DNA from: a bacterium | GTDB taxonomy: Bacteria; Gemmatimonadota; Gemmatimonadetes; Longimicrobiales; RSA9 | Assembly (NCBI GenBank): GCA_003242735.1 | Contig: QGVH01000004.1 | Location: forward strand, 1-64,000 | Reading direction: 5' to 3' | DNA: 64,000 bases | In this document: positions 38,148-46,326 of the stretch, piece by piece | Numbering within the stretch: position 1 is the stretch's first letter | Layout of the letters: the number at the start of each line of letters is the position of its first letter | Notes under the pieces: generated by a model | Databases searched by the model: none | Told to the model about the DNA's origin: nothing | The model's input: only the letters and a program-made list of their open reading frames with translations | Made by a program: the position numbers and the translations under genes

Positions 38148-39422
38148 ATGGTCAGGATCGCGGAGATCGTGCCCGGCTCGATCGCCGAGGCGCTCGAGCT
38201 GGAGATCGGCAGTCGGATCGTCCGCATCAACGGCGAGCGGGTCCGCGACAGCATCGACTTCCGCTTCCTCGAGGGGGAGCCGCTGCTGGAGCTGGAGGTG
38301 TATTCGCCGACGGACGGTTCCACGACGATCTACGAGATCGAGAAAGAGGCGGGCGAACCGCTCGGCGTGCGCCCGGCGCCGGATCCCGTCCGCGAATGCG
38401 CGAACAAGTGTGTCTTCTGCTTCGTGGACGGCAATCCGGAGGGTGTGCGGCCCACGCTCTACCTCCGCGACGACGATTTCCGTCTCTCGTTCACCTACGG
38501 CAGCTACGTGACGCTCACCAACCTCGGGCCGCGAGGTTTCCAGCGGCTGATCGACCAGCGGCTCTCGCCGCTGTACGTGAGCGTCCACGCGACGGAGCCC
38601 GAGGTCCGGATGCGGCTGCTGGGTGTGCCCCGGGGCGGCGAGATCGTGGAGCAGCTCCGTACGCTGACGCAGGCGGGCATCGAGGTCCACACGCAGGTGG
38701 TGCTGTGTCCGGGCTGGAACGATGGTGCCCACCTGGACCGGACCATCGAGGACCTCTGGGCGCTGGGGCCCGGCGTGCTCTCGCTGTCCGTGGTGCCCGT
38801 GGGGCTGACGCGCTACAACCTCGGCCGTCCCGTCCGGCTCTTGACGCCGGAGGAGGCGCGCCAGGCGCTCGCGCAGGTGGATCGGGCACGTGAGCGTGCG
38901 CTCGCCGAGCGTGGGGTGGGCTGGGCGTACGCCGCCGACGAAATGTTCCTCCTCGCCGGTGTGGAGATCCCGGACGCCGCATACTACGATGACTGGCCGC
39001 TCACGGAGAACGGCGTCGGCGCGGTGCGGCGTCTGCTCGATGCGTTCGAGGCGGGTCTGGGGGATGCGCCGCGTCTGGACGGGCGTCGCATTGCCATCGT
39101 CACGGGGACGCGGATGGCGGCGCTCCTGGAACCGCTGCGCGAGCGGCTGAGCGGCGCGACGGGCGCCCAGTACGACGTCATCGGCGTCGAGAACCGCTTC
39201 TTCGGCCCGACCGTCACGACGGCGGGGCTGCTCGCCGGGCGGGACATTGCCGTCGAGCTGAGCGCACGCCCGGCCTACGATGGCGTGTTGCTGCCCGCCG
39301 AGGCGCTGAACGACGACGGGCGTTTCATTGACGATCTCCCGTTCTCCGAGTTCGCCCATCGGCTCGCGCCGACGCCCGTGGTCGCAGGCTACGAGCTGAT
39401 CAGCACCCTTTCAGCCCTGTGA
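38148..39422 (+). CDS. DUF512 protein: PDZ domain plus radical-SAM-like cysteine motif
   Basis: A 424-residue protein of the DUF512 family. The N-terminal 60 residues are PDZ-like (VRIAEIVPGSIAEALELEIGSRIVRING). Then comes CANKCVFC (CxxxCxxC), a [4Fe-4S] motif of radical-SAM type, and a long C-terminal region with the DUF512 segments. The reaction is unknown. Its gene lies directly before der, plsY and gpsA, an order also seen in Firmicutes. Start ATG 38148 is chosen because the PDZ domain begins there; GTG 38094 in the same frame would give a leaderless product. Confidence 0.88.
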   Translation: MVRIAEIVPGSIAEALELEIGSRIVRINGERVRDSIDFRFLEGEPLLELEVYSPTDGSTTIYEIEKEAGEPLGVRPAPDPVRECANKCVFCFVDGNPEGVRPTLYLRDDDFRLSFTYGSYVTLTNLGPRGFQRLIDQRLSPLYVSVHATEPEVRMRLLGVPRGGEIVEQLRTLTQAGIEVHTQVVLCPGWNDGAHLDRTIEDLWALGPGVLSLSVVPVGLTRYNLGRPVRLLTPEEARQALAQVDRARERALAERGVGWAYAADEMFLLAGVEIPDAAYYDDWPLTENGVGAVRRLLDAFEAGLGDAPRLDGRRIAIVTGTRMAALLEPLRERLSGATGAQYDVIGVENRFFGPTVTTAGLLAGRDIAVELSARPAYDGVLLPAEALNDDGRFIDDLPFSEFAHRLAPTPVVAGYELISTLSAL

Positions 39423-40744
39423 AGCATCCGCTACCGGCTGTCGCCGTCGTCGGCCGGCCGAACGTCGGCAAGTCCACGTTCTTCAACCGTGTGCTGGGTG
39501 AGCGGCGGGCGATCGTCGAAGACGTCCCCGGCGTCACCCGTGATCGCAATTTCGCACGCGCGGAATGGGCCGGTCGTCACTTCTACATCATCGACACGGG
39601 AGGGCTGGAGACCGAGAGTGAGGAGCCGCTGGCCGCGGCGATCCGGCGGCAGGTGATGGCCGCCATCGAGGAGTCGGACGTCATCGTCTTCATGGTGGAC
39701 GGCCGCGAAGGGCCTCAGCCGATGGACCACCGGATCGCGGAGGTCTTGCGCAGGTCGGGCCGCCCGGTCGTCCTGGCGGTGAACAAGCTGGACCGGCTGC
39801 CCTCCGAGCTCGGCCACCACGATTTCTGGGAGTTGGGGCTGGGCGAGCCGCTGCCGGTGAGCTCGATCTCCGGCAGGGGCTCGGGCGAGGTCCTGGACGC
39901 CATCATCGCACGGCTGCCGGAGGCGCCGGCGGCGGTCGAGGATGACGCGCTCTACGTCGCGGTGGTGGGTCGGCCCAACGTCGGCAAGTCCAGCTTCATC
40001 AACCGGCTGCTGGGCGAGGACCGGCTGGTCGTCAGCGAGATCGCGGGGACGACCCGTGACGCTGTGGACACGCCGATGCGCTACCACGGCCGGACGCTCG
40101 TCTTCGTGGACACGGCGGGGCTGCGTCGGCGGGCGCGGATCGAGCCGGGGCTCGAGTACTACAGCGCGCTGCGGACGGAGCGGGCGATCGAGCGAGCGGA
40201 TGTGTCTCTCCTGCTCCTGGACGCGACCGAGCCCGTCCACGTGCAGGACCTGAAGATCGCCGAGCGCGTCTGGGAGGCCGGCTGCGGCTTGATCATCGTC
40301 GCCAACAAGTGGGATCTGGTGCCGAAGACCGACAAGACGGCGGCGGCCTACGAGAGCCATCTCCGGGAACGGGCGCCGTGGCTGCGGTGGGCGCCGGTCA
40401 TCTTCACCTCGGCCCTCACGGGCCAGCGTGTGCACAAGACGTTGGATCTCGTGCTGGAGGTGGCGGCGGAGCGGAGCCGCCGGATCCCGACGCACGAGGT
40501 CAACGAAGTGGTGCAGGAGTTGGTGGAGCGTCAGCCGCCGCCGCATTACCGTGGGCAGCCGATCAAGATCTACTACGCGACGCAGGCCGAGACGGCGCCG
40601 CCCACGTTCGTGATCTTCACCAACTACCCGAAGGCCGTGCCGGACCACTACGCGCGGTATCTGCAGAACGGGTTCCGGGAGCGCTGGGGCTTCGTGGGCG
40701 CGCCCTTGCGCTTGCGGTTCCGCGGACGAAAGGAGCGCCGGTGA
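39419..40744 (+). CDS. der: GTPase Der (EngA), ribosome assembly
   Basis: Der has two GTPase domains in tandem and helps mature the 50S subunit. The 441-residue protein carries GRPNVGKST near the start and GRPNVGKSS near 183-191, DTGG and DTAG G3 motifs, NKLD and NKWD G4 motifs, and a C-terminal KH-like domain. Length is typical (about 440). GTG 39419 overlaps the DUF512 stop, and plsY begins at its own stop codon. Confidence 0.97.
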   Translation: MKHPLPAVAVVGRPNVGKSTFFNRVLGERRAIVEDVPGVTRDRNFARAEWAGRHFYIIDTGGLETESEEPLAAAIRRQVMAAIEESDVIVFMVDGREGPQPMDHRIAEVLRRSGRPVVLAVNKLDRLPSELGHHDFWELGLGEPLPVSSISGRGSGEVLDAIIARLPEAPAAVEDDALYVAVVGRPNVGKSSFINRLLGEDRLVVSEIAGTTRDAVDTPMRYHGRTLVFVDTAGLRRRARIEPGLEYYSALRTERAIERADVSLLLLDATEPVHVQDLKIAERVWEAGCGLIIVANKWDLVPKTDKTAAAYESHLRERAPWLRWAPVIFTSALTGQRVHKTLDLVLEVAAERSRRIPTHEVNEVVQELVERQPPPHYRGQPIKIYYATQAETAPPTFVIFTNYPKAVPDHYARYLQNGFRERWGFVGAPLRLRFRGRKERR

Positions 40745-41346
40745 CGGCGGCGCTGTTGATCGCCTCGTACCTGCTCGGCTCGATCCCCACGAGCTACATC
40801 CTGGGCCGTGTGGTGCGCGGCATCGATCTGCGCCAGCACGGCAGCGGGAACCTCGGTGCAACGAACGCGTTCCGCGTGCTCGGCTGGCGTATCGCGGTCC
40901 CGGTCCTGGCGGTGGATGTGGCGAAGGGGTGGGCGCCGACGTACTTCTTCCCCCTGTGGGACGGCAGGGCCGCGCCGGAGTGGGCGCTCGCGTACGGCGC
41001 CGTCGCCGTGCTGGGGCACGTCTACTCCGTGTGGGTCGGGTTCCGCGGCGGGAAGGGGGTGGCGACCGGGGCCGGCGTCTTCCTCGCACTGGCGCCGGCG
41101 GCGCTGCTCGCGGCCTTCGCGGTCTGGGTCCTGCTGGTGCTGGCCACGCGCATCGTGTCCGTTGCATCCATCGCGGCGGCACTGGTCGTGCCGGTCGCCG
41201 TGTTCGTGACGCAGGGCAGCGGACCCGTGCTCTGGTTGGCGGTCGCGCTCGCCGTCTTCATCGTGTACGCACACCGTGCCAACGTGCGGCGTCTGTTGCG
41301 AGGGGAGGAGCGCCGGCTGGAATGGCCCGCAGGAGGAGGGCGATGA
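40741..41346 (+). CDS. plsY: Glycerol-3-phosphate acyltransferase PlsY
   Basis: PlsY moves an acyl group from acyl-phosphate to glycerol-3-phosphate, the first step of phospholipid synthesis. The 201-residue protein has about five membrane helices and the conserved loops YLLGSIPTSYILG, the glycine-rich HGSGNLGATNAFRVLG near 34-49, and FRGGKGVATGAG near 101-112. gpsA, whose product supplies glycerol-3-phosphate, overlaps it by four bases. Start is GTG 40741. Confidence 0.95.
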   Translation: MTAALLIASYLLGSIPTSYILGRVVRGIDLRQHGSGNLGATNAFRVLGWRIAVPVLAVDVAKGWAPTYFFPLWDGRAAPEWALAYGAVAVLGHVYSVWVGFRGGKGVATGAGVFLALAPAALLAAFAVWVLLVLATRIVSVASIAAALVVPVAVFVTQGSGPVLWLAVALAVFIVYAHRANVRRLLRGEERRLEWPAGGGR

Positions 41347-42353
41347 GTCGCCGGGTCGCGGTCATCGGAGCAGGGAGCTGGGGGACCACCCTCGCCAACC
41401 TGCTCGCGAAGAAGGGGCACCGCGTTCGCCTCTGGGCCTACGAGGAAGATGTGGCCGGGGCGATCACCGCGACGCGCGAGAACCCGCGCTATCTGCCGGG
41501 CATCCCCCTGCACCCGGGGCTCGCAGCGACCCACCGCCTGGAGGAGGCGGTGGCGGAGGCGGAGGTCGTCGTCTCGGTCACGCCGTCGCAGCATGTGCGG
41601 CGAGTCATGGCGGAGGCCGCTCCTGCGATCCGTCCCGATGCGCTCGTGGTGAGCGCCTCGAAGGGGATCGAGGTCTCGACGCTCCAGACCATGGCCGAGG
41701 TGCTGGAGGCCGTGCTCCCCGCGCCGCTGGCCGAGCGCGCGTGCTTCCTCTCGGGGCCGAGCTTCGCGCTGGAGGTCGCCCGCGAGCAGCCCACCGCGGT
41801 GACCGTCGCGAGCCGGGACGAAGCGGCGGCCCGGGAAGCGCAGTCGCTGTTCCAGACCGAGTACTTCCGCGTCTACACGAACCGGGACGTGCGGGGCGTG
41901 GAGCTGGCCGGGGCGCTGAAGAACGTGATCGCGCTCGCGGCGGGCATGGCCGCGGGCCTCGGCCTCGGCCACAACGCTCTGGCCGCCCTGATCACCCGCG
42001 GCCTTGCCGAGATGACCCGCCTCGGCCGCGCGTTGGGCGCGGAGGACTCGACCTTCGCCGGACTGGCCGGCATGGGTGACCTGATCCTGACCTGCACCGG
42101 CGAGCTGAGCCGCAACCGCACCGTCGGGCTCGAGCTGGCCAAGGGGCGACGGCTCGAGGACATCCTGGCGTCCATGACCATGGTGGCGGAAGGCGTGGCG
42201 ACGACCCGCGCCGCGCAGGCGCTCGCCGAACGGGCCGGGGTCGAGATGCCCATCGTCCGCGAAGTCCATGCGGTCCTCTTCGAGGGACGGAACCCGCGGG
42301 TGGCGGTCGAGAACCTCATGTTGCGCGAACCCAAGCCGGAGAACTGGCGATGA
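41343..42353 (+). CDS. gpsA: Glycerol-3-phosphate dehydrogenase [NAD(P)+]
   Basis: Reduces dihydroxyacetone phosphate to glycerol-3-phosphate for phospholipids. The 336-residue protein has the Rossmann motif VIGAGSWGTTLANLLA, SASKGIE, LSGPSFALEVA and the catalytic-lysine region LKNVIALAAGMAAGLGLGHNALAALITRGLAEM. It overlaps plsY before it and the MerR gene after it (ATGA at both ends), so plsY-gpsA-merR form one coupled unit. Confidence 0.97.
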   Translation: MSRRVAVIGAGSWGTTLANLLAKKGHRVRLWAYEEDVAGAITATRENPRYLPGIPLHPGLAATHRLEEAVAEAEVVVSVTPSQHVRRVMAEAAPAIRPDALVVSASKGIEVSTLQTMAEVLEAVLPAPLAERACFLSGPSFALEVAREQPTAVTVASRDEAAAREAQSLFQTEYFRVYTNRDVRGVELAGALKNVIALAAGMAAGLGLGHNALAALITRGLAEMTRLGRALGAEDSTFAGLAGMGDLILTCTGELSRNRTVGLELAKGRRLEDILASMTMVAEGVATTRAAQALAERAGVEMPIVREVHAVLFEGRNPRVAVENLMLREPKPENWR

Positions 42354-42781
42354 CGGGCACGCCCGTCGAACCGGATGCCCCGGACCGGGATCCCCTGGCG
42401 GAGGACAAGCTGCTGGGACCGCGGAGGCCGATCGCGCCCAAGGAGTACTACTCGATCGGCGAGGTCTGCGATCTGGTGGACCTGAAGCCGCACGTCCTCC
42501 GCTACTGGGAGACCCAGTTCCCGGCGCTGAACCCGCTGAAGAACCGGTCCGGGAATCGGGTGTACCGGCGCAAGGAGATCAAGCTCATCCTGTTGCTGAA
42601 GCACTTGCTGTACAAGGAGCGGTACACCATCGAGGGGGCGCGGCAGAAGCTCGAACAGTTGCGGCGCGGCGGGGAGCTGCAGGGCGCTGCCGCCCGGGCG
42701 CTGGACAGCGAGATGCTCGACCTGTTGCGCGCCGAGCTGCGCCGGATCCTGGATGTTCTCCAGCTCCCGCCGCGAGGGTAG
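42350..42781 (+). CDS. MerR-family transcriptional regulator
   Basis: A 143-residue DNA-binding protein. After 25 variable residues comes the MerR winged helix-turn-helix: YYSIGEVCDLVDLKPHVLRYWETQFPAL, then NRVYRRKEIKLILLLKHLL, and a short C-terminal helical region for dimerisation. No effector-binding domain or metal-binding cysteines are seen. Solo MerR genes of this kind are common in this genomic place near gpsA/surE in several phyla. Its target is unknown. Confidence 0.9.
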   Translation: MTGTPVEPDAPDRDPLAEDKLLGPRRPIAPKEYYSIGEVCDLVDLKPHVLRYWETQFPALNPLKNRSGNRVYRRKEIKLILLLKHLLYKERYTIEGARQKLEQLRRGGELQGAAARALDSEMLDLLRAELRRILDVLQLPPRG

Positions 42782-42792
42782 GGGCGGTGTCG

Positions 42793-43542
42793 ATGCAGAT
42801 CCTCGTCACGAACGACGACGGTTACCTCGCCAGCGGCTTGAGGACGCTGGTCCGGGCGGCGTCCCGGCTCGGGACCGTCCACGTCGTTGCGCCGGATCGC
42901 GAGCAGAGCGCCACCAGCCACTCGCTCACGCTGCACTATCCGCTGCGCGTTCGGACCACGGAGGACGGGATGCGCGTGGTCGACGGCACGCCGACGGACT
43001 GTGTGATGCTGGCCGTGGGCGACATCCTGGGGCAGCGGCCGGACGTGGTGTTGTCCGGTGTGAACCACGGCGCGAACCTCGGCGACGACGTCCTGTATTC
43101 GGGCACCGTCGCCGCGGCCATGGAGGCGACGATCCTGGGCATCCCGGCCGTGGCGATCTCGTACGCGGGCCGCGATGTCGAACGGATCCCCGAGTGGGAG
43201 GATGTGCTCGTGCGGCTCCTGGAGCAGTTGATCGTCCGGGACGACTTTCCGCCCGAGACGCTGCTCAACGTCAACCTCCCGCCGGTCGGGCCGGACCGGG
43301 TCGCGGGTGTGCGCGTCACCACGCTCGGGCGTCGCGCTTACGTCGAATCGCTCACCCGCGCCAAGGACCCGAGCGGCCGGGAATACTACTGGATCGGTGG
43401 CGGCGAGAGCCGCTGGTGGGGCGGCCCGGACTCGGACTTCCGTGCGGTGCACTCGGGTTACGTGTCGGTGACGCCGTTGCACCTGGATCTCACGAACTAC
43501 CGGCTCCTGGAAGGGATCGCGCGGTGGGACCTGAAGGTTTGA
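42793..43542 (+). CDS. surE: 5'/3'-nucleotidase SurE
   Basis: SurE dephosphorylates nucleoside monophosphates and supports stationary-phase survival. The 249-residue protein starts with the metal-binding signature ILVTNDDGYLASGL and carries APDREQSATSHSLT, the SGVNHGANLGDDVLYSGTVAAAME segment, and the acid-phosphatase fold expected for the family. Start ATG 42793; GTG 42787 is two codons earlier. The next gene, pcm, overlaps its end, the same pairing as in many Proteobacteria. Confidence 0.95.
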   Translation: MQILVTNDDGYLASGLRTLVRAASRLGTVHVVAPDREQSATSHSLTLHYPLRVRTTEDGMRVVDGTPTDCVMLAVGDILGQRPDVVLSGVNHGANLGDDVLYSGTVAAAMEATILGIPAVAISYAGRDVERIPEWEDVLVRLLEQLIVRDDFPPETLLNVNLPPVGPDRVAGVRVTTLGRRAYVESLTRAKDPSGREYYWIGGGESRWWGGPDSDFRAVHSGYVSVTPLHLDLTNYRLLEGIARWDLKV

Positions 43543-44186
43543 GCGACCTGCGTTTCGAGCGGCAGCGGCGGCGACTCATCGAGGCCATCCGCGAACGTGG
43601 CATCGACGAGCTCGAGGTGCTGGCCGCGTTCGACCGTGTCCCGCGTCACCTCTTCCTCCCGGAGGCGGTCCGACACCGCGCGTACGAGGATACGCCCCTG
43701 CCGATCGGTTTCGGCCAGACGGCGTCGCAGCCCTCGATCCAGGCGCTCTACCTCCAGACACTGCGCTTGAAGCCGACGGATCGCGTCTTGGAGGTGGGGA
43801 CGGGCAGCGGCTACCAGACGGCGTTGTTGGCGCAGCTCGCCGGGCACGTCTACTCGGTGGAGCGGATCCGCGAGCTCTCGGTCCGTGCCCGCGCGGCGCT
43901 GGACGCGCTGCGGATCAACAACGTGGCGCTGTTGGTGGGCGACGGGACCATCGGCTGGCCGCGCTACGCGCCGTTCGACGCGATCCTCGTGGCTGCGGGC
44001 GCGCCGTCGGTCCCGACGGCGCTGCTCGATCAGCTCGCCCCCGGCGGCCGGCTGCTCATCCCCATCGGGGACCGGAACGAGCAACGGCTCACGCTCTTCG
44101 TCCGGACGGAGCGAGGGCTGGAGAGCCAGGAGATCACATCGTGCGTCTTCGTTCCGTTGATCGGGCGATTCGGGTGGGCCGAATGA
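43524..44186 (+). CDS. pcm: Protein-L-isoaspartate O-methyltransferase
   Basis: Pcm repairs isoaspartyl damage in aging proteins using S-adenosylmethionine. The 220-residue protein has PRHLFLP, the family segment DTPLPIGFGQTASQPSI, the cofactor motif VLEVGTGSGYQTALLA and the end GGRLLIPIG. Two starts are possible: GTG 43524, used here, and TTG 43539; both overlap surE. The next gene begins within its stop codon (ATGA). Confidence 0.93.
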   Translation: MGPEGLSDLRFERQRRRLIEAIRERGIDELEVLAAFDRVPRHLFLPEAVRHRAYEDTPLPIGFGQTASQPSIQALYLQTLRLKPTDRVLEVGTGSGYQTALLAQLAGHVYSVERIRELSVRARAALDALRINNVALLVGDGTIGWPRYAPFDAILVAAGAPSVPTALLDQLAPGGRLLIPIGDRNEQRLTLFVRTERGLESQEITSCVFVPLIGRFGWAE

Positions 44187-44854
44187 AGGAGAACCGGGAG
44201 CGCGAGGTGGGGGCATCGGTGAGTGGCGGGCCGACGACGCCGGGAGCGGCGTCGGTGCGCCGGGGCTGGTTCCGCCGGCTGTACGACTGGGTGCTCTCGT
44301 GGGCCGAGCGGCCCCAGGGTCCGGCGGCGCTCGGCGGGCTGGCGTTCGTCGAGTCGTCGTTCTTCCCCATCCCGCCGGACCCGCTCCTGATCGCGCTGTG
44401 CCTGGGGGCGCCGAAGCGCGCGCTGTGGTTCGCGACGATCTGCTCCGTGGCGTCTGCGGTCGGCGGCATCGCGGGCTACGCGCTCGGCTGGGGCGTCTGG
44501 GCGCTGGTCAGGGACTTCTTCTTCGCCTACGTCCCGGGCGTGACCCCCGAGGCGTTCGAGCGGGTGCGGGTGCTCTACGACCGCTGGGATTTCTGGGCGA
44601 TCTTCGTCGCGGGCTTCACTCCGATCCCCTACAAGGTCTTCACGCTCTCGGCGGGCGTCTTCCAGATCTCGTTCCCGGTGTTCGTGGTGGCGAGCCTGAT
44701 CAGCCGGAGCGCGCGATTCTTCCTGGTCGCCGGCCTGATCTACGTCTTCGGCCCCGGGATCCAGGGGTTCATCGACCGGCACTTCGACCGCCTCGTCTGG
44801 CTGTTCTTCTTCCTGCTCGTCGCCGGGTTCCTCGTGATCGAGTACGTGCTCTGA
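44183..44854 (+). CDS. DedA/YqaA-family inner-membrane protein
   Basis: A 223-residue membrane protein with about five hydrophobic segments and the family motif GFTPIPYKVFTLSAGVF, plus the entry segment FVESSFFPIPPDPLLIALCL. These place it in the YqaA branch of the DedA/VTT superfamily, some members of which flip lipids such as undecaprenyl phosphate. The N-terminal 35 residues are polar. It is coupled to pcm (ATGA). Substrate unknown. Confidence 0.88.
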   Translation: MKENREREVGASVSGGPTTPGAASVRRGWFRRLYDWVLSWAERPQGPAALGGLAFVESSFFPIPPDPLLIALCLGAPKRALWFATICSVASAVGGIAGYALGWGVWALVRDFFFAYVPGVTPEAFERVRVLYDRWDFWAIFVAGFTPIPYKVFTLSAGVFQISFPVFVVASLISRSARFFLVAGLIYVFGPGIQGFIDRHFDRLVWLFFFLLVAGFLVIEYVL

Positions 44855-44884
44855 ACCCGGACGGGAGCGGACCGTGCGCCGGCC

Positions 44885-44913
44885 TTGCGTGGTGGTCTGC
44901 GGTCGGGTAACCT
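44885..44913 (+). promoter_or_regulatory. Candidate promoter for the disordered-protein/apt pair
   Basis: TTGCGT (44885-44890), a 17-base spacer and TAACCT (44908-44913). Predicted start about 44920, six bases before an in-frame ATG (44926) and 66 before ATG 44986. Confidence 0.4.
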
Positions 44914-44985
44914 AGCCAGCGCACGATGCCGCTCGCGGCGGGATCGCGAGTGGCGCGCCGACGGCTTCCCCGGAGACGCCTTGTC

Positions 44986-45546
44986 ATGACGCGATCCGCC
45001 GACACACCGACGCCGGCTGCGGATTCGCCGCTTCCGCCGGTGTACTCCCGCCTCTCGGCCGCCCCGCTCCCTGGTGGCGTGGTGGAGGATGGCGCGCCGG
45101 CGAGGCCGTATTACGGCCCCGGGGGTCTTCCGCCGCGGGACGCCCGGCCCGTTGGGGCGTCCCCGGGCCCGGGGCGTCCCGACGCACGCGTCGAGCCCTC
45201 GGGGACGGTGAACGCGTCGGTCTCGCCGCGGCTCATTCCCGTGCTGGACCGGACCGCCGCGCACGGCGCGCCCCTCGCCCATCAACCGGATGACGTCGCG
45301 GCCGTGGCGGGGGCGGAGGCAGCCGTCGAAACGGTCCGCGCGGGCGGCCCGTCGCCGAGCAGCAGGGGCCTTGGAGAGCGGGATCGGGCGCTGGCCGACC
45401 TCGTGGCCGATCGCCTCGAACGGCTCGCGGCCAGGATCCGGGCGGAAGGCCACCCGCGGCTGGCCCGGGCGACCGACACCGGTGAGCCGCTCGACGCGGT
45501 GCTGGTCGACATCGTGGGCGACTACCTCAGGGACCGCGGTGCCTGA
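44986..45546 (+). CDS. Hypothetical protein, disordered N terminus and helical C terminus
   Basis: A 186-residue protein I do not recognise. Residues about 1-115 are rich in Pro, Gly, Ala and Arg and probably unfolded. Residues about 125-186 are helical and charged (ERDRALADLVADRLERLAARI) and may form a small domain. It overlaps apt by eight bases. Third codon positions are GC-rich throughout, which supports coding. ATG 44986 with GGAGA upstream is chosen; ATG 44926 next to the candidate promoter is the alternative. Confidence 0.6.
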   Translation: MTRSADTPTPAADSPLPPVYSRLSAAPLPGGVVEDGAPARPYYGPGGLPPRDARPVGASPGPGRPDARVEPSGTVNASVSPRLIPVLDRTAAHGAPLAHQPDDVAAVAGAEAAVETVRAGGPSPSSRGLGERDRALADLVADRLERLAARIRAEGHPRLARATDTGEPLDAVLVDIVGDYLRDRGA

Positions 45547-46090
45547 TCCGACTCTCGACGTGCTCGCAGAGCGCATCCGGCGTCGGGTGCGCGATATCCC
45601 GGACTTCCCCCAGCCCGGGATCGTGTTCAAGGACCTGACGCCGGTCCTCTCCGACGCGGAGCTGTTCTCCGCCGTCGTGCGGCAACTGGCCGACGACTTC
45701 TCGTCACACGACGTCGACCTCGTGGTGGGGATCGAAGCGCGGGGGTTCATCTTCGCCGCTCCCGTGGCGCTCCACCTCGGGACCGGGTTCGCGCCCGTGC
45801 GCAAGCCGGGCAAGCTGCCGTACCGGACGCGGCGCATCGAGTACGCCCTCGAGTACGGGGTCGACGCCCTCGAAGCGCACGTGGACGCCGTCCAGCCCGG
45901 CCAGCGGATCCTGCTCATTGACGACGTGCTGGCCACGGGCGGCACCGCCCTCGCCGCTGCCCGGCTCCTGGAGCAGCTCGGCGGCCGGGTCGTCGCCGCG
46001 GCGTTCGTCCTGGAGCTCGCCTTCCTCGGCGGACGCCAGCGGCTCTCCGCTTTCCCCGTACACTCGCTGGTGAAGTACACCGCCGGTTGA
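45539..46090 (+). CDS. apt: Adenine phosphoribosyltransferase
   Basis: Apt salvages adenine to AMP using PRPP. The 183-residue protein has the family segment FPQPGIVFKDLTPVL near 22-36, GIEARGFIFAAPVA near 64-77, RKPGKLPY, and the PRPP-binding motif LLIDDVLATGGTALAAA near 122-138. Length matches (about 180). Start GTG 45539 overlaps the upstream gene. The tRNA-Arg gene follows after 37 bases. Confidence 0.96.
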   Translation: MPDPTLDVLAERIRRRVRDIPDFPQPGIVFKDLTPVLSDAELFSAVVRQLADDFSSHDVDLVVGIEARGFIFAAPVALHLGTGFAPVRKPGKLPYRTRRIEYALEYGVDALEAHVDAVQPGQRILLIDDVLATGGTALAAARLLEQLGGRVVAAAFVLELAFLGGRQRLSAFPVHSLVKYTAG

Positions 46091-46115
46091 TCGGGGCGCG
46101 GGAAATCGCTAGATT
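46087..46115 (+). promoter_or_regulatory. Promoter of tRNA-Arg
   Basis: TTGATC (46087-46092) overlapping the apt stop, a 17-base spacer and TAGATT (46110-46115), 12 bases before the mature tRNA. Confidence 0.55.
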
Positions 46116-46127
46116 TCAATGAGCCCC

Positions 46128-46203
46128 GCCCCCGTAGCTCAGGTGGATAGAGCGGCGGTTTCCTAAACCGCGTCCGTCGCAGGTTCGAGTCCTGCCGGGG
46201 GCA
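46128..46203 (+). tRNA. tRNA-Arg, anticodon CCT
   Basis: A complete cloverleaf. The acceptor stem is GCCCCCG (46128-46134) with CGGGGGC (46196-46202) and discriminator A 46203. The D stem is GCTC/GAGC, the anticodon stem GCGGT/ACCGC, with loop TTCCTAA giving anticodon CCT at 46162-46164, which reads AGG. The T arm holds GGTTCGAGTCC. The CCA end is not encoded. Confidence 0.96.
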
Positions 46204-46326
46204 TGGCCTGTGGCCGCGTCGGTGCGTCACGGGACGCACCGGTGAGCACGCCCCGCGGGCGATCCCTCCGCCCCGGGGCGGTCTTTCTTGACCGGTGCGG
46301 GGCGCCGGAGCGGATTCGCGAACGTG

